Below are positions 1 through 5,436 of a stretch of 5,596 nt of DNA, in pieces (within the stretch, counting starts at the first letter, position 1; every line of letters begins with the position of its first letter). This DNA comes from Candidatus Omnitrophota bacterium (GTDB lineage Bacteria > Omnitrophota > Gorgyraeia > Kaelpiales > Kaelpiaceae): contig JAQUNS010000056.1 in NCBI GenBank assembly GCA_028717465.1, positions 1-5,596 on the forward strand. Direction: 5' to 3'. Below the pieces are notes generated by a model. It was given only the letters and a program-made list of their open reading frames with translations, searched no databases and was not told where the DNA came from. The position numbers were made by a program, and so were the translations under genes.

Positions 1-452
1 AACGCTTCTTTTACAAAAAAATAGGCCTCTTTAGGCGAAGACGGCTCTAAAAGCGGCAGTTTGGCAAACCTGGCTATATACCTGCTGTCCTGCTCATTTT
101 GAGAGGAGTGTATGCCGGGATCATCCGATGAGACAACAACAAACCCGGCGTTTGTCCCGGTGTAAGCAGAAGTCATAAGCGGATCCATAGCTACATTAAG
201 CCCGACATGTTTAGATGCATATAGAGACCTTAACCCCCCTATAGCTGCGCCGTAAGAAACCTCATAAGCTACTTTTTCGTTTACAGACCATTGGCTGTCA
301 ACATCGTCAAATCCAGCCAAAGATTCCAGTATCTCAGAGGCAGGGGTTCCGGGATATGACGCTGCTACCCTGACACCGGCTTCATAAGCGCCCCGCGCCA
401 AAGCTTCGTTACCGGATAAAAAAGAAATGTTTTTCACTGCAGATTTAGCCAT
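1..452 (-). CDS. iorA: Indolepyruvate:ferredoxin oxidoreductase subunit alpha, N-terminal part (runs off the left edge)
   Basis: The visible 150 residues are the N-terminal part of IorA, the large subunit of the thiamine-diphosphate and iron-sulfur enzyme. This enzyme oxidatively decarboxylates arylpyruvates (from Trp, Phe, Tyr) to aryl-acetyl-CoA and reduces ferredoxin in the cytoplasm. Diagnostic stretches are SGNEALARGAYEAGV, SYPGTPASEI, the W-x-x-NEKVAYE segment expected to hold the glutamate that activates thiamine diphosphate, KHVGLNVAMDPL and DDPGIHSSQNEQDSRYIARF. These are typical of the POR_N-type domain in this family. IorA is normally about 600 residues, so roughly three quarters lies outside the window, including the expected C-terminal 4Fe-4S region. 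The ATG at 452 gives an N-terminus of the expected length, but no Shine-Dalgarno sequence precedes it. A TTG five codons upstream is in frame and less likely. The gene lies 61 bp after the barrel gene on the same strand; a neighbouring iorB off the edge is expected but not seen. Confidence 0.93.
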   Translation of the reverse strand, partial: MAKSAVKNISFLSGNEALARGAYEAGVRVAASYPGTPASEILESLAGFDDVDSQWSVNEKVAYEVSYGAAIGGLRSLYASKHVGLNVAMDPLMTSAYTGTNAGFVVVSSDDPGIHSSQNEQDSRYIARFAKLPLLEPSSPKEAYFFVKEA

Positions 453-456
453 ACTT

Positions 457-502
457 AAATAAAGCGGCAAAACTAGCAAAAACTAGAATAAATACGGCAA
501 AA
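457..502. repeat. Degenerate tandem repeats in the iorA leader
   Basis: On the plus strand AATAAAGCGGCAAAA (458-472) recurs as AATAAATACGGCAAAA (487-502), about 29 bp apart. Between them CAAAACTAG (468-476) is followed directly by CAAAAACTAG (477-486). The pattern looks like a decayed duplication of a unit of about 29 bp filling most of the 61 bp gap between the barrel gene and iorA. No terminator hairpin and no ribosome binding site is visible in the gap. Any function is unknown. Confidence 0.55.
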
Positions 503-513
503 ATAACCCGGCG

Positions 514-1857
514 TTAAAACCTGATTTGGACTTCGGTTCTCAAAAACAGAGCCTCATCAGCATCGCTGGCATAAAAATCTCCGGGTATCAAATATTCGGC
601 TAAAAAGTAGGTCGAAATGTTGTTATTGATTTTATAATCGACCCTGAATTGAGGCAGATGGCCTCTCTCTTTGCCTGTTCCGGACAATGACAGAGCAGCA
701 CTGGCCGCTGTTTTTTCGGCAGCCCTTAAATAGTTGTACCAGAGCTGGACTGAGAGTTTCTCTGTCGGCTTTAGGCTAAGCTCGGTTCTGTAAATAACCA
801 CATTGGTCCAATAGCCCATTACACCAGTATTAGCGGTATTTAAAACATATAATTCAGACATCCAGGGCCAGCGGGAGAATAACGGATTCCAAGCTTCGTT
901 TTTAGAAGTCGAGGTGTCATCTCCTGAAAGGTACAGAAATCCTGCGCTGGTCTTAGGCGACCACTGGGTATCCTTAAAAATTCTGTCCAAAAATATATAG
1001 CCGCCCAGTGCGCTGCGGTCCTGATTGCCGTAATCTCCAAACTGATAAGCCAGCTGGCCCCTTAAGGTATAAGGATCGAAGTTGCGCTTGGCATAAGAGC
1101 CGACAGTATTTATAATCCCTTTTTCGGCTTGAGTACCGCGGCCGCCTAAAGCTGCTTCCCGCTTGTATATATAGTAACCTTCCAGGGCCAGGTTCTCAAC
1201 AGACCTGTTTTTCCAATAAAGTATGTAAGCTTCCTCATCTGTAGTATTCAAAGCTTGAGGGGATGAGCCCTGGTTAAATACCGGCAGGAATTTATCATCC
1301 CTGGGATTATTGGTATAAATAAAATCCAGGTTGTTGTTGTCGTCTATTTTCCAGGCTGCCTTTAAAGCGTTAAAATAGAATGTCCTGGAGCCGTCCTGAG
1401 GAGTACCGTCCATAATCAAAAACCCTTCCCCGTATGTGCCCAGAAAATCCTGGCGTCCGATACGCAGATCAAGCGGCAGATCAAATACGCTTTTAATGTC
1501 CAGATACAAATTATCAAAAACAAATTCATCTACCACGTAACGATAGTTCTTCTTTGATTCTGCAGTAGAACTAGCCTCTTGACCGTAAAAAGTATAGGCC
1601 TTATTCTCGTTAGTCAGCTTAACAAATAATCCTAAATCTTCATGGCTCCAGTTGCCCCACACTGAAGTTTTAAACCTGAAGAAATTTCTGGTATCAAGCA
1701 AATCGTTAGACATATCCTTCCAGTTCTTCCAGTATTCATGCCTCAGGCGCAGGGCTCCTCCCCATTTAAAGTTGAGCTGATCCTCTGCATTGACATTTTC
1801 GGTCATAAAAAATAACACAGCAACAGTAGCCAGAATAAACAGATGCTTAAGCCGCAT
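514..1857 (-). CDS. Outer-membrane beta-barrel protein, alginate-export (AlgE-like) family
   Basis: This 447-residue protein starts with a signal peptide (charged MRLK, a hydrophobic core to about residue 18, likely cleavage after NVNA at residue 24). It then shows alternating aromatic and polar strands throughout and ends in RTEVQIRF, the C-terminal phenylalanine signature used by the BAM machinery. Family-defining segments of the alginate-export barrel group (PF13372) are visible: ALRLRHEYW (35-43), a strand with RFKTSVWGNW (61-70), then NLYLDI (116-121), IGRQD (133-137) and MDGTPQDGSRTFYFN (149-163). The length fits an 18-strand barrel. AlgE itself exports alginate in Pseudomonas, but many relatives are general or solute-specific porins. 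No alginate-synthesis gene is present here, so a porin role for uptake of a small, perhaps anionic, solute is preferred (inference). The gene follows the symporter gene by 11 bp, and its ribosome binding site overlaps the symporter stop codon, which suggests coupled translation. Confidence 0.85.
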   Translation of the reverse strand: MRLKHLFILATVAVLFFMTENVNAEDQLNFKWGGALRLRHEYWKNWKDMSNDLLDTRNFFRFKTSVWGNWSHEDLGLFVKLTNENKAYTFYGQEASSTAESKKNYRYVVDEFVFDNLYLDIKSVFDLPLDLRIGRQDFLGTYGEGFLIMDGTPQDGSRTFYFNALKAAWKIDDNNNLDFIYTNNPRDDKFLPVFNQGSSPQALNTTDEEAYILYWKNRSVENLALEGYYIYKREAALGGRGTQAEKGIINTVGSYAKRNFDPYTLRGQLAYQFGDYGNQDRSALGGYIFLDRIFKDTQWSPKTSAGFLYLSGDDTSTSKNEAWNPLFSRWPWMSELYVLNTANTGVMGYWTNVVIYRTELSLKPTEKLSVQLWYNYLRAAEKTAASAALSLSGTGKERGHLPQFRVDYKINNNISTYFLAEYLIPGDFYASDADEALFLRTEVQIRF

Positions 1858-1862
1858 AAAAC

Positions 1863-1870
1863 ACCTCCTT
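1863..1870 (-). promoter_or_regulatory. Strong ribosome binding site of the barrel gene, overlapping the symporter stop codon
   Basis: The minus strand reads AAGGAGGT about 5 bases before the ATG at 1857. The first two As of this motif are the last two bases of the symporter TAA stop (1869-1871). Ribosomes finishing the symporter therefore stop on the entry site for the barrel, a typical arrangement for translational coupling. It also fixes the barrel start. Confidence 0.85.
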
Positions 1871-3467
1871 ATTTAACATGCTTAAAACAGTCATTGATAT
1901 GTTCTCTGGGCAGTTTTTTCGTAAATAAGCTGACTATGATTGCAGTAAGAGCGGATAGCGGCAAGATCACGAAAATCTGGTCAACTACCACCCAAGGGTA
2001 CCCGACAAGCGTCGGCTTATTGAATATAAACTGGCACAGCCCTAAAGCAGCAGACTCTTTCTGGTGGATAAAGAACAACCAGAATGCGGTTCCTAAAAAA
2101 CCAACCAGCATGCTGGATATTGCGGCTGTTTTAGTCATACCTTTAAAAAACAGCGCGCCGATAAAAGCAGGCAAAAATACGCTGGCACATAATCCAAAGA
2201 ATATGGCTGTTGCAATGGCTATAATGCTTCCGGGAAGTTTATAGCCCAAAAGGACTGTTATCAAAACACCTACCACTATTCCTACTCTTGTAATCGGCAC
2301 CGAATAGCTGCCTTTTTTGCCTTTTAAAATATACCTGTCAAACAAGTCTCTGCCCACCGAAGTTCCCATAGTATGAAAATGGGAACTGGTAGTAGACATT
2401 GCGGCCGCCAAAAGAGTCAGCATGAATATATAAACAAACCAGACCGGCATAGCGCTGTTAACATATATGGGTATTATTTTATCGATATTACCGCCTGCCG
2501 CCAAAAGAGATATTTTACCGAATTCCGGATGGTTAAAGAAGTAAACATTGGATAAAGCTCCTACTGTAAAAGCAACGCCGGTCATCATCAAAATGAATAT
2601 TCCGCCGATAAGTACGGCCCTGTTAAGCTCTTTGCTGCTCTTGACAGTCATAAAACGTACGGCCAGCTGAGGCTGGGCCAAGACACCTATGCCGACACCC
2701 ATAACTATCGTTGAAACAAGAGTCCACCAAAAATTAGAGCCCAGCTTGGGCATGCTGGTCCAGCCCGTATGGCCAAGGCTGGCAAGCTTCTCGGGTACCT
2801 GGGCTGACAACTGAGTCAGGGCCTGGTGGGCAACAGTCACGCCTCCTAACTTTGTATAGCTAAAAATCAAGAGCAGGGTCATACCTATAAGCATAATAGA
2901 ACCCTGAAAAGCATCGGTATACATTACCCCTTTAAGCCCTCCGGCTAAAACATAAGCACAGATAATCAAGGTGTATATCAGAAGAGCCATGTTGTAATCT
3001 ATTGTAAAAGTAGCTTCCAGGAATCTGGCCGCGCCTATTAAAACCGCAGCCGAATAAAGAGGCATCAAAAGAAATATTATCAAACCGCCAAAACCTTGGA
3101 TAAAGGGCGATTGAAATCTCTTGCTTAAAAGTTCGGGAAATGTATGGGCATCGAGATTATGGCCTATGTGCCTTGTTCTTTTTCCAAAAACTATAAAAGC
3201 AATAGCAATACCGACAAATATATTAAGGAATGTCAGCCACAACAGTCCCATACCGAAAAAAGCCGCTGTACCGCCAAAACCGACTATCGCAGAAGTAGAT
3301 ATAAAAGTGGCACCGTAAGAAAGCGCCATAATATAAGGATGTATAGACCTGCCGGCGACAAGATAATCAAGGGTGGTCTTAGTTTTACGATAGCCGCAAT
3401 AACCCAGATATCCTATAACAAAGAGATACCCTGCCAGAATAAGAGTTAAGATAAAAATGTTATCCAT
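1869..3467 (-). CDS. Sodium:solute symporter (SSS/SLC5 family), substrate unassigned
   Basis: This 532-residue inner-membrane protein has about 13 hydrophobic helices, the first at residues 4-24 and the last near 493-515, matching the LeuT-fold SSS family (PF00474). Visible family motifs are AGRSIHPYIMALSYGATFIS (38-57) around helix 2, GGLKGVMYTDAFQG (176-189), AQPQLAVRFMTVKSSKELNR (264-283), and AAAMSTTSSHFHTMGTSVGR (354-373). The Ser/Thr residues of the last motif correspond to the sodium-binding helix of this fold. It should use the sodium gradient to import a small solute. Relatives carry proline, pantothenate, acetate or other monocarboxylates, and the sequence does not allow a choice. 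The ATG at 3467 is set by a strong TAAAGGAGGAGGA leader. It sits 17 bp after a small accessory gene and 11 bp before an outer-membrane barrel gene, so the three probably form one transport operon. Confidence 0.92.
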   Translation of the reverse strand: MDNIFILTLILAGYLFVIGYLGYCGYRKTKTTLDYLVAGRSIHPYIMALSYGATFISTSAIVGFGGTAAFFGMGLLWLTFLNIFVGIAIAFIVFGKRTRHIGHNLDAHTFPELLSKRFQSPFIQGFGGLIIFLLMPLYSAAVLIGAARFLEATFTIDYNMALLIYTLIICAYVLAGGLKGVMYTDAFQGSIMLIGMTLLLIFSYTKLGGVTVAHQALTQLSAQVPEKLASLGHTGWTSMPKLGSNFWWTLVSTIVMGVGIGVLAQPQLAVRFMTVKSSKELNRAVLIGGIFILMMTGVAFTVGALSNVYFFNHPEFGKISLLAAGGNIDKIIPIYVNSAMPVWFVYIFMLTLLAAAMSTTSSHFHTMGTSVGRDLFDRYILKGKKGSYSVPITRVGIVVGVLITVLLGYKLPGSIIAIATAIFFGLCASVFLPAFIGALFFKGMTKTAAISSMLVGFLGTAFWLFFIHQKESAALGLCQFIFNKPTLVGYPWVVVDQIFVILPLSALTAIIVSLFTKKLPREHINDCFKHVK

Positions 3468-3480
3468 TCCTCCTCCTTTA
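3468..3480 (-). promoter_or_regulatory. Ribosome binding site of the symporter gene
   Basis: The minus strand reads TAAAGGAGGAGGA directly before the ATG at 3467. It offers two overlapping GGAGG cores and supports this start codon. It fills most of the 17 bp gap after the stop of the small upstream gene. Confidence 0.85.
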
Positions 3481-3484
3481 TTTT

Positions 3485-3655
3485 CTACAATTTCTCTTCC
3501 AGCTCTTTCTCATCTTCCAGCCACTTTTTATCTTCAGCTGAGGCCGATTCGTCTCCTTTATTCCAATTCACCATGCCGTAAATAATGCAGAACAATGTAC
3601 TGAGTACGCATAGAAGATAGGCCAGCCATATTTGAGGGTCTTTGATGCCTAACAT
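3485..3655 (-). CDS. Symporter small accessory protein (56-residue single-helix membrane microprotein)
   Basis: The reading frame is ATG at 3655 to TAG at 3485, 56 residues. It has a short head MLGIKDPQIW, one hydrophobic helix at about residues 9-30 (LAYLLCVLSTLFCIIYGMV), the motif NWNKGDE (30-36), and a charged, probably helical tail ending EDEKELEEKL. I recognise the pattern (LGI-x-DP-x-IWLAY-LLC-LST-L then YG-NWN-G) as that of small proteins found next to SSS-family symporters and named symporter small accessory protein. By analogy with other small partners of SSS carriers, such as YhdT with PanF and YjcH with ActP, it may assist assembly or activity of the adjacent symporter; this is inference. 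It has an excellent AAAGGAGG site 5 bases before the ATG and is the first gene of the operon, 17 bp ahead of the symporter. Confidence 0.88.
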   Translation of the reverse strand: MLGIKDPQIWLAYLLCVLSTLFCIIYGMVNWNKGDESASAEDKKWLEDEKELEEKL

Positions 3656-3660
3656 CGCCG

Positions 3661-3669
3661 CCTCCTTTT
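3661..3669 (-). promoter_or_regulatory. Ribosome binding site of the symporter accessory gene
   Basis: The minus strand reads AAAAGGAGG with 5 bases (CGGCG) before the ATG at 3655. The near-consensus site and ideal spacing are the main support that this 56-codon frame is translated. Confidence 0.85.
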
Positions 3670-3740
3670 AAAGAGTTTTTTAGCTTCTGCTTCTACCTGT
3701 AACTCTAAATAACCAATGAGCTTAGATAAATACCGTTTAA

Positions 3741-3769
3741 ATTATAACACTCTGGTTAAAAATAAATCT
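3741..3769 (-). promoter_or_regulatory. Extended -10 promoter of the transporter operon
   Basis: The minus strand holds TGTTATAAT (plus-strand 3741-3749), a perfect TATAAT box preceded by the TG-n extension. The hexamer 17 bp further upstream (AGATTT, 3764-3769) is a poor -35 box, which fits extended -10 promoters. Transcription would begin near 3734, giving an untranslated leader of about 80 bases. That leader has a weak AGAGTT/AACTCT inverted pair just before the ribosome binding site. Confidence 0.6.
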
Positions 3770-3823
3770 ATATATTTTTTTGTAAAAATTTTCTTCCAAA
3801 CAGATAGGTGCGTAATAATATAT

Positions 3824-3838
3824 GTTTTAATTTTAAAC
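3824..3838. promoter_or_regulatory. Imperfect palindrome between the two divergent promoters (possible operator)
   Basis: The 15-base sequence GTTTTAATTTTAAAC has arms that match at six of seven paired positions around a central base. It lies between the transporter-operon promoter and the glgC promoter, where a shared regulator could bind. In such AT-rich DNA a match like this can arise by chance, so this is only a candidate. The perfect 8-base palindrome AGAGCTCT (3843-3850) lies just beside it. Confidence 0.25.
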
Positions 3839-3860
3839 TCATAGAGCTCTTATCTTTTTA

Positions 3861-3889
3861 TTGAATATATCTCTATTTCCCGCTAATAT
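3861..3889 (+). promoter_or_regulatory. Sigma-70-type promoter of glgC, very close to the start codon
   Basis: TTGAAT (3861-3866) and TAATAT (3884-3889) are separated by exactly 17 bp and each matches four of six consensus positions. Only 9 bases separate the -10 box from the ATG at 3899, so transcription would start at or within a few bases of the start codon. Together with the missing Shine-Dalgarno sequence this suggests a leaderless or near-leaderless transcript. The AT-rich context makes chance matches possible. Confidence 0.5.
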
Positions 3890-3898
3890 ATATATCAA

Positions 3899-5128
3899 AT
3901 GAAAGATGTCTTGTGTCTTATCTTAGGCGGAGGAAGAGGAGCCAGGCTTTATCCTTTAACTAAATACAGGGCAAAACCGGCTGTGCCGCTGGCAGGAAAA
4001 TACCGGCTGGTCGATATTCCGATAAGCAACTGCCTGAATTCGTCTTTAAACAGGATATTGATACTCACCCAGTTCAACTCGGCATCTTTAAACAAACATA
4101 TAACCAGGACTTATAAGCTGGACTCTTACTCTCAGGGTTTTGTCGAAATACTGGCGGCAGAGCAGTCTATGGAACAAAACGACTGGTTTCAGGGTTCAGC
4201 CGACGCGGTTAGAAAATGCCTTAAACATTTTAACGACACCCGCATAAAACATATTCTTATTCTTTCAGGCGATCAGCTTTATAAAATGGATTTTAACTAC
4301 CTGATAAATTTCCATAACAAAGAGAATGCTGAAATAACCATAGCCTGTAACCCGGTGGAAAGACAACATACTCCGGAACTCGGAATTATGACTATAGGAA
4401 AGAACCAAAAAATTAAAGATTTCATAGAAAAACCCGGCCAGGATAAAAACATCAGCCGGTTGTCTGTCAACATAGATGGTAAAGAAAAATTTTTAGCCTC
4501 TATGGGCATATACTATTTCAAAAAAGATATATTATTCGACTTGCTGTCCAATAATACTAAATTTGATTTCGGCAAAGAAGTAATACCTGACGCAATAAAA
4601 GACAGAAAAACATATGCCTATATTCATACCGGCTATTGGAAAGACATCGGAACAGTACAGTCTTTCTACGAAGAGAACCTTGCTTTTACGCAGGATCTGC
4701 CGCCGCTTAACCTGTTCGATGAGGAATGGCCTTTCTACACCAGGCCGCGCTATCTGCCTTTATCCAAAATAAATAATAGCACCATTATGAACTCAAAGAT
4801 AGCCGAAGGCGTAATAATCAAAAAAGCCCAGATAAAGCACTCCATAATAGGGCTGCGCAGCTTTATAGACGATGATACCGTTATCGAAGACTCCATAGTT
4901 ATGGGTAACGACTATTACGGCGCCAATGAAAACAACCTCTCTTTAGGTATAGGCAGAAACTGCTTCATAAAAAAAGCAATAGTAGATAAGAATGTTAAGA
5001 TAGGATCAAACGTAAAAATAACCAATAAAAACAATACCGAAAAATTCGAAAACGAATTCTGCGTAATTAGAAACGGAATTACGGTTATACCTAAAGGAAC
5101 AGTCGTACCTGATAATACCGAGATTTAA
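3899..5128 (+). CDS. glgC: Glucose-1-phosphate adenylyltransferase (ADP-glucose pyrophosphorylase)
   Basis: This 409-residue cytoplasmic enzyme makes ADP-glucose and pyrophosphate from ATP and glucose-1-phosphate, the committed step of glycogen synthesis. The N-terminal nucleotidyltransferase domain shows LGGGRGARLYPLTKYRAKPA (9-28), KYRLVDIPISNCLNSS (34-49), WFQGSADAVR (96-105), GDQLYKMD (124-131, with Asp125 expected to bind the metal), FIEKP (175-179, Lys178 for the sugar phosphate), SMGIYYF (201-207), FGKEVIPDAI (224-233) and GYWKDIGT (245-252). From about residue 285 a left-handed beta-helix of hexapeptide turns follows, with MGNDYY at 335-340. The usual GTADA appears here as GSADA, a mild change. 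SMGIY, YWKDIGT and MGNDYY resemble the plant/cyanobacterial branch more than E. coli GlgC. The length is slightly short for the family but complete. An in-frame TAA lies five codons upstream, so the ATG is fixed; it lacks a Shine-Dalgarno sequence. No other glycogen gene is in the window. Confidence 0.95.
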   Translation: MKDVLCLILGGGRGARLYPLTKYRAKPAVPLAGKYRLVDIPISNCLNSSLNRILILTQFNSASLNKHITRTYKLDSYSQGFVEILAAEQSMEQNDWFQGSADAVRKCLKHFNDTRIKHILILSGDQLYKMDFNYLINFHNKENAEITIACNPVERQHTPELGIMTIGKNQKIKDFIEKPGQDKNISRLSVNIDGKEKFLASMGIYYFKKDILFDLLSNNTKFDFGKEVIPDAIKDRKTYAYIHTGYWKDIGTVQSFYEENLAFTQDLPPLNLFDEEWPFYTRPRYLPLSKINNSTIMNSKIAEGVIIKKAQIKHSIIGLRSFIDDDTVIEDSIVMGNDYYGANENNLSLGIGRNCFIKKAIVDKNVKIGSNVKITNKNNTEKFENEFCVIRNGITVIPKGTVVPDNTEI

Positions 5129-5134
5129 AACAAA

Positions 5135-5326
5135 CTATCTGTTGCAGCGGACTTCTTGCTCAGCCCTATACCAGAACTCCAAGTCGCGGCCTTGAGGCAT
5201 GCCTTCTTCAAGCCAAATATAATATGCCCTGGTTTGAATCCTGTCGCTGGAATCGGAACTGCTTGCAATCTTGGAATTTCTGGGCCTAGTTGTATCTTTA
5301 ATCCTTCTGATAAGTTTAGTTGCCAT
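5135..5326 (-). CDS. DUF2934 domain small protein
   Basis: This is a 63-residue soluble protein. The first 30 residues are basic and Ser-rich (KLIRRIKDTTRPRNSKI, then SSSDSSD) and probably disordered. Residues 32-57 carry the DUF2934 signature: T-RAYYIWLEEGMPQGRDLE followed by FWYRAEQE. The family (PF11154) has no established biochemical function. The start at 5326 is set by a near-perfect AAAGGAGG site on the minus strand with 4 to 5 bases of spacing. A longer frame reaching back to 5503 is open but runs through AT-rich intergenic DNA and the neighbouring permease gene, so it is not used. The gene converges on glgC with only 6 bp between stop codons, and it has its own candidate promoter upstream. 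Functional linkage with glgC is not implied by this arrangement. Confidence 0.85.
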   Translation of the reverse strand: MATKLIRRIKDTTRPRNSKIASSSDSSDRIQTRAYYIWLEEGMPQGRDLEFWYRAEQEVRCNR

Positions 5327-5330
5327 AAAA

Positions 5331-5338
5331 CCTCCTTT
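5331..5338 (-). promoter_or_regulatory. Ribosome binding site that fixes the DUF2934 start
   Basis: The minus strand reads AAAGGAGG, then TTTT, then the ATG at 5326. This site is what decides the 63-residue start over the longer open frame upstream. Confidence 0.85.
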
Positions 5339-5397
5339 TTTATTTCGATCAAAATTTAACTTAAATAATGCTGCTACTTTAAAAACCAAACTAAAAC

Positions 5398-5426
5398 ATG
5401 ATAATACCTTAATATTTAAATTGCAA
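5398..5426 (-). promoter_or_regulatory. Candidate promoter of the DUF2934 gene
   Basis: The minus strand has TTGCAA (5421-5426), a 17 bp spacer and TATCAT (5398-5403). These match the -35 consensus at four and the -10 consensus at five of six positions. Transcription would begin near 5391, giving a leader of about 65 bases. The site lies in the 110 bp AT-rich gap after the permease stop, which otherwise shows no clear terminator hairpin. Confidence 0.45.
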
Positions 5427-5436
5427 CTTTTTATTT

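Noticed and set aside
1843..2244. A plus-strand 133-codon frame opposite the end of the symporter gene
   Set aside because: It is antisense to a clear SSS symporter, has no recognisable domain and no ribosome binding site.
3121..3449. Two plus-strand frames (65 and 101 codons) opposite the symporter N-terminus
   Set aside because: Both are shadows of the symporter codons; their translations show no family features.
3671..3716. AGAGTT/AACTCT pairing in the transporter-operon leader as a riboswitch or attenuator
   Set aside because: The stem is only 6 bp with a large loop of about 26 bases; no conserved riboswitch core or alternative terminator could be recognised.
5125..5352. A second minus-strand 75-codon frame overlapping the DUF2934 gene
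   Set aside because: It lies over the same DNA in a different frame, shows no family motif, and no well-spaced ribosome binding site precedes its start. The DUF2934 frame explains the region.
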